Positions 1-5,857 are shown, counted from the stretch's first letter. The stretch is 6,404 nt of DNA from Deltaproteobacteria bacterium (GCA_018644785.1 JABGPV010000278.1:1-6404); one strand, 5' to 3'. Numbers and translations are program-made. The notes: generated by a model from the letters alone, not told the origin.

Positions 1-17
1 CTTCTACGTTGTGATAA

Positions 18-43
18 CAGGCACATAGCTCACTATGCACCTG
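18..43 (-). terminator. Hairpin downstream of the flavodoxin/ferredoxin gene, possible weak terminator
   Basis: On the minus strand this stretch folds into an 11-bp stem around a 4-nt loop (TGAG). The arms are CAGGTGCATAG and CTATGTGCCTG; nine pairs are Watson-Crick and two adjacent ones are G-U wobbles. On the plus strand the same two positions are C-A mismatches, so the fold suits RNA made from the minus strand, the strand of the gene ending at 109. It lies about 65 nt past that stop codon. No strong U tract follows (only TTATC), so it could be a processing or stability hairpin rather than an intrinsic terminator. The rest of 1-108 shows no gene; plus frame 1 is open only from the window edge to a TGA at 55-57. 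Confidence 0.35.
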
Positions 44-108
44 CCATCACGCCTTGATGACGAACAAAAGCTCTGCAGGATATGCGTATATTATTTTCTT
101 CCAGTTCC

Positions 109-1086
109 CTAAGCTTTTTCTTCAACAGGGAGTTGGAATTTCAGATTGTTTTTTTTCAGATACGCCTGAAAGCTGATGAGCCTTTCATTTTTGTACTCCA
201 TATTCACTGCCTGGTATTCACAATTATTGAGGCATCCGAAACAGAGAACACAGGAGGATGTGTTGATGGTAAAGGTATCCAGGTCGATGGAACCGGTTGG
301 GCATTTCTGAACACAGGTGCCGCATGCCACACATTCTTGCTCGATAATGGAATGATTGTCCACGGATCGCTTGGTCCACCATTCGGGGCCGAAAAAAGTG
401 GAAAATTCTCTTAAGGTCAGGGTTTTCCTGAATTCGGATGTCTTTCTTTGTTCAACCTGGCTTTTGACAAAGGCGGCATATTCACGGACCCTCTCATAGG
501 TTTTGCGGTCCGGCAATATGGTGTTTTGGCCTGTTTTCAGGGCGTTTTCTTTTTTCTTAAAGGAAAGCGGGTAGGAACTGATACTCATAAAAGCTTCCAG
601 GCCCACGGGCACGCCGTTTTTTTGGGCCAACCCCTCCAGGATGGAGCAGGCGGCATTGTGCTGGTTCCCTTCAGGTCCGCCGAAAGTGACGTATGCGGCC
701 ACGGGAATTCCTTTAAGATCGGGGAGGGACCGGATGAAATCTTTGACATAATCCGGGGTATCATAATAAAAAACAGGGGATCCGATTATGATGAGATCAG
801 CATCGGCAATTTTTCCATTATCGAAATTGCGTAGATCTCCGTAATCAACCGTGATCCCTTTATGTTCAAGGGTTTCCGCAAGAACTTTGCCGCATTTTTG
901 GGTGTTGCCGGTCTGGCTGTACCACAGGACGGCCGCTTTCTTTATTCCGTTTGGCTTCATGGGAACTTTTGCCTTGATGGTACTGATGGTAACGCATGAG
1001 GATAATGTGGGCAGCGTTGCCGCTGTGGCTGCCGCCGCTAGGGCTGTTATTGTGCTTTTCTTCAGAAATGTCCGTCTGTCTTCCAT
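109..1086 (-). CDS. Predicted Tat-exported lipoprotein, flavodoxin domain fused to 2x[4Fe-4S] ferredoxin (EFR1-like)
   Basis: A 325-residue redox protein. Residues 4-10 read RRTFLKK, a twin-arginine motif, followed by an Ala/Thr-rich hydrophobic stretch and LSSC (28-31), a plausible lipobox with Cys31 as the lipidated residue. A flavodoxin-like domain follows: YSQTGNT at 56-62 is the FMN phosphate-binding loop, and GSPVFYYDTP near residue 100 matches the second flavin loop. At the C-terminus are two CxxCxxCxxxC clusters (C252/255/258/262 and C279/282/285/289), the signature of a bacterial-type 2x[4Fe-4S] ferredoxin; the second ends in CE rather than the usual CP. The family order (flavodoxin, then ferredoxin) is that of EFR1-type proteins, presumed to pass electrons between FMN and Fe-S clusters; partners are unknown. 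The start is supported by AAGGTG (minus strand, 1095-1100) 8 nt upstream. It is transcribed divergently from the Lrp-family regulator. Odd point: this architecture is normally cytoplasmic, yet the signal predicts membrane-anchored export. Domain calls are firm; export is inference. Confidence 0.88.
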   Translation of the reverse strand: MEDRRTFLKKSTITALAAAATAATLPTLSSCVTISTIKAKVPMKPNGIKKAAVLWYSQTGNTQKCGKVLAETLEHKGITVDYGDLRNFDNGKIADADLIIIGSPVFYYDTPDYVKDFIRSLPDLKGIPVAAYVTFGGPEGNQHNAACSILEGLAQKNGVPVGLEAFMSISSYPLSFKKKENALKTGQNTILPDRKTYERVREYAAFVKSQVEQRKTSEFRKTLTLREFSTFFGPEWWTKRSVDNHSIIEQECVACGTCVQKCPTGSIDLDTFTINTSSCVLCFGCLNNCEYQAVNMEYKNERLISFQAYLKKNNLKFQLPVEEKA

Positions 1087-1201
1087 GGGGATTTCACCTT
1101 GTCAGCTATTTACCTGAGTGTCATCATTTGCTATATTTCCGAGATTGGTTTGAACGAAAACATGTGTGTTTATACCATCATATTGAATTGAGATATACTG
1201 A

Positions 1202-1339
1202 CATACCCGGGGATTTTTAACAAGTATCAACCACGCCGAGTATAATGGAAAATCAGCCCGTTTCGTGAAAGAAAGCATAGGGAAATCGGCTGCAAAGCGC
1301 CTGTTTGACCCTGACCATCTGGAAGACTGTTTTCGTTAA
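1202..1339 (+). pseudogene. Possible remnant of a coding sequence (C-terminal tail, no start)
   Basis: Between the TGA at 1199-1201 and the TAA at 1337-1339 one plus-strand frame is open for 45 codons and reads like ordinary protein, for example INHAEYNGKSARFVKESIGK and then AAKRLFDPDHLEDCFR before the stop. It is rich in Lys, Ala, Asp and Glu and looks helical, unlike random AT-rich spacer. It has no ATG, and no SD-preceded GTG or TTG that would give a sensible protein. Upstream in other frames I see no continuation. The likeliest reading is the decayed 3' end of a gene lost by deletion, but I cannot name the family, and a chance open frame of this length is possible. Confidence 0.3.
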
Positions 1340-1354
1340 TTTGAAACTTTATAC

Positions 1355-1405
1355 GAATATCTGTCATGAATATTATTATATTCTTGACAATTATTCTGTA
1401 TAATT
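1355..1405. promoter_or_regulatory. AT-rich inverted-repeat cluster, candidate Lrp/AsnC operator
   Basis: Two perfect inverted repeats lie just before the regulator gene. 1368-1383 is GAATAT-TATT-ATATTC (6-bp arms). 1389-1405 is AATTAT-TCTGT-ATAATT (6-bp arms, 5-nt centre). Their centres are about 21.5 bp apart, two helical turns, so both present the same DNA face. A further GAATAT at 1355-1360 forms a direct repeat with 1368-1373. Lrp/AsnC proteins bind AT-rich imperfect palindromes as phased dimers and usually regulate their own gene, and the second palindrome covers the TATAAT box. Autoregulation, and perhaps control of the divergent flavodoxin/ferredoxin gene, is inference. Confidence 0.5.
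1399..1404 (+). promoter_or_regulatory. TATAAT -10 box of the regulator gene
   Basis: A perfect TATAAT ends 14 nt before the regulator's ATG at 1419, so transcription would be expected to begin near 1411, leaving a leader of about 8 nt. A perfect TTGACA at 1384-1389 is only 9 nt upstream, too close to act as the -35 of this -10. With TTGACA as -35, the hexamer at the standard distance (near 1407) is poor. Either the -10 works with a weak -35 or an activator, or another start site is used. Confidence 0.45.
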
Positions 1406-1418
1406 TTATTCATTTAGA

Positions 1419-1895
1419 ATGTTAGACGAAATTGATTTGAAAATTCTGAGAATGTTGCAGAAGGATGCACGGGTGTCGAATAGCGCCATGGCCCGTTGTG
1501 CGGGGATGGCGACCTCGGCGATTTTCGAGCGGATCAAGAAACTCAAGGCCTTGGGTGTGATTAGAGGCTATCGGATTGATCTTGAACCCCGTATGCTGGG
1601 GATGGGATTGTTGGCGTATGTTTTTGTTAAGGTGAACATCAGGCGGGGCCAACCCGATGCGGCGCTTTTGTTGGCGGAAATACCGGAGGTTCAGGAGGTT
1701 CACCACATTGCCGGTGAAGATTGCCTGATGGTCAAGATTCGGGCGCCGGATACCGGAACCCTGGGAGACCTTTTGACCGAACATATCCACTGTCTGGAAG
1801 GCGTGCAATCCACCCGCACCACCATTGTGTTAAAAACCGTCAAGGATACGGCCGAACTGCCGCTGACCTATGTGGGAGAGATGGGTAAAAAATGA
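1419..1895 (+). CDS. Lrp/AsnC family transcriptional regulator
   Basis: A 158-residue protein of the usual family size. Residues 1-60 form the AsnC-type winged helix-turn-helix: it begins MLDEIDLKIL, the hallmark first helix, then RVSNSAMARCAGMATSAIFERIKKL as two helices ending in the recognition helix, then GVIRGYRIDL as the wing. Residues from about 65 to 145 are the RAM/AsnC ligand-binding and oligomerisation domain, with the typical HHIAGEDCLMVKIR strand and a C-terminal GVQSTRTTIVLKTVK strand. Such proteins bind DNA as dimers to octamers and sense amino acids or related small molecules; the ligand here cannot be told. The start is fixed by the family N-terminus, although no Shine-Dalgarno sequence precedes it (leader ATTCATTTAGA). 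The stop overlaps the next gene's start (ATGA at 1892-1895), so the two are probably one operon and the regulator may control the flavoenzyme. A siroheme-decarboxylase (AhbA/AhbB/Nir) role was considered and is not favoured, because the HTH looks like an intact DNA-binding one. Confidence 0.93.
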   Translation: MLDEIDLKILRMLQKDARVSNSAMARCAGMATSAIFERIKKLKALGVIRGYRIDLEPRMLGMGLLAYVFVKVNIRRGQPDAALLLAEIPEVQEVHHIAGEDCLMVKIRAPDTGTLGDLLTEHIHCLEGVQSTRTTIVLKTVKDTAELPLTYVGEMGKK

Positions 1896-3202
1896 ATGTT
1901 GCCATTGTGGGGGCCGGGATTGCGGGTTTGAGTTGTGGGTACAAGCTTGTCAGGGCCGGGCTGAAACCGGTGGTTTTTGAAAGCGAGGCCTTTGCCGGTG
2001 GCAGGACCCATGCCCATGAAAAAGACGGCTTCGTGATGGATACGGGCGCCTATACGATTCCGGAATTTCACAAGAAATTTCTGGCTTTGGTTGACGAGTT
2101 GGGTCTGTCGGGCGATTTGGTTGAGGCTCCGGGCAATTCGGTCATCTATAAAGAAGGCTGGCCCCACCCAATGGAGATCGGCACGCCGGTCGATTTTATG
2201 CGTTTGAAGCTATTGCCGTTTAAAAGCAAGGTCAGGCTGGTTAAGATCTTTATGCGAGCCGTTTCACTGGGTAAACATCTCGATTTGAATCGACCCGATG
2301 ACAAAACATTCCAATTGGAGCAGGAGAGCGCTGCGGAATACCTTTTGCGAAACGGCCGTGAAGATTTGCTAACCCACATTGCCTGGCCGGTCTTCAGCGA
2401 GCTTTTCCTCGGAAATCCGGAAAAAAATTCAAAGGCCGCCTTTTTGGCCACCATTCGAAAACTGGTTCGATTCAAAATTTTCTGCTTCAACTCCGGGATG
2501 GGAACGGTGGCCCGGAAACTGGCTGAAAAGATGACGGTGCGGTTTAATACCCCGGTGGTTGGGGTCAACCGGAACATGGCCACCGGTGCCTGGCGAGTGG
2601 ACTGGGGCGGAGAAAGCCCCGGAAGCGGACACTTCGATCACATTGTGTTTGCGCTTCCCCCACCGCTGGTTCCCGATATTTACACATCTCTATCGTCTTT
2701 GGCAACGGATCTATGCCGTGGGGTCGTATACGAACCCTGCTTGGTTGTTGCTCTGGCATTAAAAAAACCGCCCGCTGGTTCCGCCATGATTTGTGCCATG
2801 CTCAGGGAAGAATTCCCCCATGTGGCCACCGTAATTTTCGATCATCTCAAGGGCTCCGGCCGTGTGCCCCAAGGTAAAGGACTGTTAACTGCCATCCTAT
2901 CCGCCGATGCCAGCCGTAAATTGTATAAGAACGGCGACGGTCGGATCCGCGCCGTCGTTCTGGATGAATTAAGCTCTTTGTGGCCCGAACTTCAAGACGA
3001 TTTACTGTTTGCAGAAGTTTTCCGCTGGCAACAGGCGGCCGTACAACTGCCTGAAGGCGCCCTTAGAGCCCAGGTGCGGCTGCGGGATCTGCTTAAAAAG
3101 GAACATGGGCAGCTTCATTTTATCGGTGACGGTTATTTCCGCGCCAGTATGGAGATCGGGGTTGTCACCGGTTATGGTGCTGCCGATCGGATATTGGCGT
3201 AG
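1892..3202 (+). CDS. FAD-dependent oxidoreductase, PPOX/phytoene desaturase/amine oxidase superfamily
   Basis: A 436-residue flavoprotein. The N-terminal Rossmann FAD site is complete: VGAGIAG (residues 6-12, GxGxxG), Glu30 at the end of the second strand (VVFESE) to bind the ADP ribose, and the GGR motif at 36-38, which is typical of the amine-oxidase/protoporphyrinogen-oxidase/phytoene-desaturase clan. DTGAY at 50-54 follows as in that clan. The C-terminal FAD motif is also present (FIGDGYFRASMEIG from about residue 410, with GD at 412-413). The middle, which sets substrate specificity, is not diagnostic to me, so the substrate is unknown. Protoporphyrinogen IX oxidase-like chemistry is one option; carotenoid or amine oxidation are others. 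No signal peptide or clear membrane span is visible. It overlaps the upstream regulator by 4 nt, with GGGAGAG at 1874-1880 as its ribosome site, so it is likely translationally coupled. The superfamily call is firm; anything narrower is a guess. Confidence 0.9.
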   Translation: MNVAIVGAGIAGLSCGYKLVRAGLKPVVFESEAFAGGRTHAHEKDGFVMDTGAYTIPEFHKKFLALVDELGLSGDLVEAPGNSVIYKEGWPHPMEIGTPVDFMRLKLLPFKSKVRLVKIFMRAVSLGKHLDLNRPDDKTFQLEQESAAEYLLRNGREDLLTHIAWPVFSELFLGNPEKNSKAAFLATIRKLVRFKIFCFNSGMGTVARKLAEKMTVRFNTPVVGVNRNMATGAWRVDWGGESPGSGHFDHIVFALPPPLVPDIYTSLSSLATDLCRGVVYEPCLVVALALKKPPAGSAMICAMLREEFPHVATVIFDHLKGSGRVPQGKGLLTAILSADASRKLYKNGDGRIRAVVLDELSSLWPELQDDLLFAEVFRWQQAAVQLPEGALRAQVRLRDLLKKEHGQLHFIGDGYFRASMEIGVVTGYGAADRILA

Positions 3203-3234
3203 GTAGGAGATTTTTATTGCTCACTCACCGCCAA

Positions 3235-3342
3235 TTTGGCCGCCAGAGCCGCAACCCAAAAAGTCTCACGCAAGCGGCCAGCCGCAACGCTCTAAAAACA
3301 GTTTTTTCGAATTTATTGGCGCCTTTGTGGCTTAGCGTGATA
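3235..3342. repeat. Degenerate intergenic repeat with inverted and direct arms
   Basis: The left half contains two similar blocks: GGCCGCCAGAGCCGCAAC near 3238 and GCGGCCAGCCGCAAC at 3274-3288, a decayed direct repeat. The left arm TCTCACGCAAGC (from 3264) is an imperfect inverse of the right arm GCTTAGCGTGATA (3330-3342). Inside sits a small perfect hairpin, GCGGC-CA-GCCGC (3274-3285). The wording (CGCAA, GCCGC, TTGGCGCC, TTTGTGGC) resembles the short CGCCAA/CGCAAAG-type intergenic elements scattered through many deltaproteobacterial genomes; that comparison is from memory. It follows the flavoenzyme gene, and no convincing U-tract terminator is seen. The remainder of 3203-3469 holds no gene that I can support. 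Confidence 0.4.
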
Positions 3343-3469
3343 TAAACTTTTCCAGGGTCTGAAGTTGAAACACTGAAATCCCCCTGTAATCATGAGAATC
3401 CCGTTTCAATGCGCCGCTTTTTCTTTGTTTTGAAAAGGTTCCAGGAAATAAGTCATCAAGGAGAGTGCC

Positions 3470-4045
3470 ATGAAAAAACACGATCTGACTCAGTTGAAAC
3501 ACATCGGTCCGTCACGCATGAAATTGCTCAACAAGCATGGGATCACCACCATTAAGCAACTTGATGAAACGCCGGTGGAAAAACTGATGGAGATCGAATC
3601 CATCGGCGAACGTTACGCAAAACAAATCAAGGATGCTGTGACTGAATATTATGGGAAAATGCCTGAACAGTTTTCTGAAAAGGCCACGCCTGGCGATGAA
3701 AAAGGGATCGTTGGCATCAATGGGAATTTGAGCAAACGAGTAAAAGTTCTCAATAAGCGTTTAAAGAAGGCCAGGGAAAGTTTAAAGCCTTTGGGGAAAA
3801 AGAAATATCTGGAACCCTATATTGAATTGAAAATCAAATCCAACAAACTCAAATCCCGTCTTAAGGATCTGGAACCAATAGCGGGCAACCTTTCAAAAGA
3901 GGTTAAGGAAGATATTATCAGGAATGCCGACGCGCTGAGTGGCATGTTGAAAAGTAAAGGGAAAAAGCCAAAAAAGAAGAACTATGAAAGATTAATCCAG
4001 GAAATCAAGGCTTTTTCCAAAAAGCTCCGGGAGACGTTTTCCTAA
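3470..4045 (+). CDS. Helix-hairpin-helix protein with lysine-rich helical C-terminal region
   Basis: A 191-residue basic protein. Residues about 5-60 are a tandem helix-hairpin-helix fold: LKHIGPSRMKLLNKHGI (9-25) and IESIGERYAKQIKDAV (42-57) each carry the hairpin hIG(x)xxAxxL pattern. Such domains (HhH_5/Pol-beta/RNAP alpha-CTD-like) bind the DNA backbone or other proteins without strict sequence preference. From about residue 85 to the end the sequence is predicted helical and very lysine-rich (for example KSKGKKPKKK near 163-172), with heptad-like leucines suggesting coiled coil; no catalytic motif is seen. The start is set by AAGGAG at 3458-3463, 6 nt before the ATG. It begins a co-directional series with the metallophosphoesterase (13 nt downstream) and two PPK2 genes. 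I do not recognise a named family for the full length. Binding DNA, or polyphosphate through the lysine tail, is plausible inference only. Confidence 0.85.
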   Translation: MKKHDLTQLKHIGPSRMKLLNKHGITTIKQLDETPVEKLMEIESIGERYAKQIKDAVTEYYGKMPEQFSEKATPGDEKGIVGINGNLSKRVKVLNKRLKKARESLKPLGKKKYLEPYIELKIKSNKLKSRLKDLEPIAGNLSKEVKEDIIRNADALSGMLKSKGKKPKKKNYERLIQEIKAFSKKLRETFS

Positions 4046-4058
4046 ATGAAGCACTATC

Positions 4059-4781
4059 ATGAAGAAGATACTGTTGCTGGGCGATATTCATGCAAATTAT
4101 CCGGCCTTTAACGCTGTTGTAAAACAGTTCCGTCCGGATTGGTTCGATTTCATCATCAATACAGGTGATTTTATGGTTTACAGCACATTTCCCAATGAGA
4201 CCATCAAATGGTTTCGTCAAAGAAGAAAAACCATCTGCATCCTAGGCAATACGGACCGGCGAATCTTAAGGATCTTAAAGGGCGAAAAGCTAAGAAGACC
4301 CAAAAAAAAGGAAAAACGGGTCATGTACTTCTGGACGTCTGAAAAGCTGCTTCCTGATAACATAGAATATTTGAAGTCCTTGCCGAAGCAAGCGGATTTG
4401 AGTTTAGGTGCGATTCAAATCGGCGTCTTTCATGGAACTTTCGATGATGCGGATGAAACCCTATTTCCCCATGATGCCGAGGGCCGTTTTGTTGAACTGG
4501 CAAACGACGCACCCTATCACATTCACATTATGGGACATTCTCATGTCCCGTATCATAAAATTGTTGACGGGGTTCATTTCATCAATCCGGGGAGTGTGGG
4601 GCGGATGTTTGACGGAGATCCACGGGCTTCTTTTGCAATCCTTGAGGTATCTTCAGAGAGAATAAGCGTTAAACATTTTCGCATCCCCTATCGGGTAGAA
4701 GAGGTTGTCAAAAGCCTGAAAGATAATCACCTGCCTGATATTTATTCAGAAATGTTTCAAACAGGACAGAAATTAAATTGA
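4059..4781 (+). CDS. YfcE/MJ0936-type metallophosphoesterase (calcineurin-like)
   Basis: A 240-residue enzyme with all metal-site motifs of the calcineurin-like superfamily in order: GDIHAN (8-13), TGD (35-37), GNTD (63-66, in place of the classic GNHE), FHGT (124-127), and GHSHVP (159-164) followed by NPGSVG (176-181). These would bind two divalent metals and hydrolyse a phosphomonoester or phosphodiester; the YfcE/MJ0936 branch (Metallophos_2) has loose specificity, so the substrate is not readable. No signal peptide is visible, so it is probably cytoplasmic. It carries an unusual basic segment after the GNTD motif (about 67-88, including RRPKKKEKR). The ATG has no good Shine-Dalgarno sequence but starts 13 nt after the previous stop, so translation probably depends on coupling. 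Its stop lies 11 nt before the first PPK2 start. Given those neighbours, a substrate linked to polyphosphate or nucleotide turnover is a fair hypothesis, no more. Confidence 0.92.
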   Translation: MKKILLLGDIHANYPAFNAVVKQFRPDWFDFIINTGDFMVYSTFPNETIKWFRQRRKTICILGNTDRRILRILKGEKLRRPKKKEKRVMYFWTSEKLLPDNIEYLKSLPKQADLSLGAIQIGVFHGTFDDADETLFPHDAEGRFVELANDAPYHIHIMGHSHVPYHKIVDGVHFINPGSVGRMFDGDPRASFAILEVSSERISVKHFRIPYRVEEVVKSLKDNHLPDIYSEMFQTGQKLN

Positions 4782-4783
4782 TT

Positions 4784-4787
4784 GGAG
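4784..4787 (+). promoter_or_regulatory. Shine-Dalgarno site that selects the PPK2 start
   Basis: GGAG lies 5 nt before the ATG at 4793. The open frame extends to a TTG at 4778, but that codon overlaps the phosphoesterase stop, has no ribosome site and adds only five residues. The context GGAGATGCCATGAAA nearly repeats the GGAGAGTGCCATGAAA of the HhH gene start, which supports 4793. Confidence 0.75.
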
Positions 4788-4792
4788 ATGCC

Positions 4793-5773
4793 ATGAAACC
4801 TGACGGAAAAAAAAAGAATAAGAAAAAGGATTCACAAAGGAAAGTGGCTAATTCGACGGCGCAGATCAGAGATGTTGTAAGAAAAGTCGAATCGAAAATC
4901 AAATCCAGCAAACCTGACAAGCGGATTCGAAAAATCCTCAAAGTGTTAAATAAGAAAGATAAAGAAGAAATCGTCCAGGCGGTACTGGAGAAATACTACA
5001 ATTCAGAAGAGTTGAAACCCTACCAGGCGGAACTGATAAAGCTGCAGCGCCATCTGGAGAAGACCAAAAAGAAGATGGTTATTCTGTTTGACGGGCGGGA
5101 TGCCTCCGGCAAAGGCGGTACAATCCGGCGGATTACCCGGTATATGAATGAAAAGAGGTATCGTGTGGTTGCTTTGGGCAAACCGAGTGACCACCAGAAG
5201 ACCGAGCTCCATATCAAACGATATGTCGAACAGTTCCCCCATGCAGGCGAGATCGTTCTGTTTGACAGAAGTTGGTACAACCGGGCCATGGTTGAGCCGG
5301 TGATGGGATTTTGTACTGCCGCCCAATACAGGCGATTCATGAAAAAAGTAGTAACCTACGAAAATAATTTCGTTGAAGATGCGGGCCGGACCATCCTGCT
5401 GAAGCTCTACTTTTCGGTGACCAAAAAAGAACAGGCCAGACGCTTTAAAAGAAGGAAAAATGATCCATTAAGGCAGTGGAAGCTTTCCGAAGTGGATTTG
5501 CAGGCCCAGGAAGTATGGGACGATTTTACCGAGAAGAAATATATCCTGTTGAAAAAAACGCATACTAAAAAAGTGCCGTGGTACATCATCCGATCCGACG
5601 ATAAGCATCTCGCCCGACGCGAAACCATGAAGGTGATCCTCAATTCCGTTCGCTACAAAGGCAGAAGCCGAAAACTGAATTTTGCCACTGATCCGGATAT
5701 TGTGGTTCCGGGAAACAAAGAATTAAAATTAATGGAAAAACAGGTAAGAAAATATGGTAAATCTCTGGCATGA
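4793..5773 (+). CDS. ppk2: Polyphosphate kinase 2, class I-like, with lysine-rich N-terminal extension
   Basis: A 326-residue PPK2-family kinase, which transfers phosphate between polyphosphate and nucleoside diphosphates (ADP/ATP or GDP/GTP). The P-loop Walker A is DGRDASGKGG (100-109, Lys107). Walker B is FDRSWYNRA (157-165, Asp158). The basic lid is FKRRKNDPLRQWKLS (from 218), where arginines and lysines contact the polyphosphate chain. GRDA(S)GKGG with FDRSWYNRA points to the single-domain class I type. After Walker B it reads MVEPVMGF, where many class I enzymes have GVERVMGF. About 75 residues precede the core: a lysine-rich tail (GKKKNKKK at 5-12), then a charged helical stretch. The start at 4793 is preferred to TTG 4778 because of the GGAG site. 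It is cytoplasmic, with no signal or membrane segment. It probably shares a transcript with the HhH and phosphoesterase genes. Family assignment is firm; donor and acceptor preference cannot be read off. Confidence 0.95.
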   Translation: MKPDGKKKNKKKDSQRKVANSTAQIRDVVRKVESKIKSSKPDKRIRKILKVLNKKDKEEIVQAVLEKYYNSEELKPYQAELIKLQRHLEKTKKKMVILFDGRDASGKGGTIRRITRYMNEKRYRVVALGKPSDHQKTELHIKRYVEQFPHAGEIVLFDRSWYNRAMVEPVMGFCTAAQYRRFMKKVVTYENNFVEDAGRTILLKLYFSVTKKEQARRFKRRKNDPLRQWKLSEVDLQAQEVWDDFTEKKYILLKKTHTKKVPWYIIRSDDKHLARRETMKVILNSVRYKGRSRKLNFATDPDIVVPGNKELKLMEKQVRKYGKSLA

Positions 5774-5857
5774 TGCTGGCAAACCCGGACCGATGATGCT
5801 CTCTCATGTGGTTCGCTAAACCCGAACTCTGATCAACTGGAAAATAACAACTCGCAA

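Noticed and set aside
1..57. Tail of a plus-strand gene entering from the left (18 codons to TGA)
   Set aside because: It is too short to judge and overlaps the hairpin; no recognisable motif.
82..1117. Several plus-strand open frames opposite the flavodoxin/ferredoxin gene
   Set aside because: They are antisense to a gene with clear motifs and have no family features or ribosome sites; they are shadows.
1087..1220. Minus-strand promoter for the flavodoxin/ferredoxin gene (TATAAA-like and TTGATA hexamers)
   Set aside because: No pair of hexamers combines good matches with acceptable spacing, so I cannot support a specific site.
1419..1895. Siroheme decarboxylase (AhbA/AhbB) identity for the Lrp-like protein, suggested by the adjacent PPOX-like enzyme
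   Set aside because: The N-terminal helix-turn-helix is intact and typical, and the RAM-domain motifs match regulators; the decarboxylase features I know are not apparent.
3365..3409. TTGAAA (3365-3370) plus TGTAAT (3385-3390) as a promoter, and TTGAAAC/GTTTCAA as an inverted repeat, upstream of the HhH gene
   Set aside because: Spacing is only 14 nt for the promoter, and the 7-bp arms are 31 nt apart; both are compatible with chance.
4807..4816. A9-G run early in the first PPK2 that forms an in-frame A AAA AAG slippery heptamer
   Set aside because: The same heptamer occurs in other lysine-rich spots here (near 4303-4310 and in the HhH tail), and a -1 shift meets a stop within two codons; it is most likely a by-product of lysine codons.
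5811..5827. GTTCG...CGAAC hairpin between the PPK2 genes as a terminator
   Set aside because: The stem is 5 bp with a 7-nt loop and no following T run.
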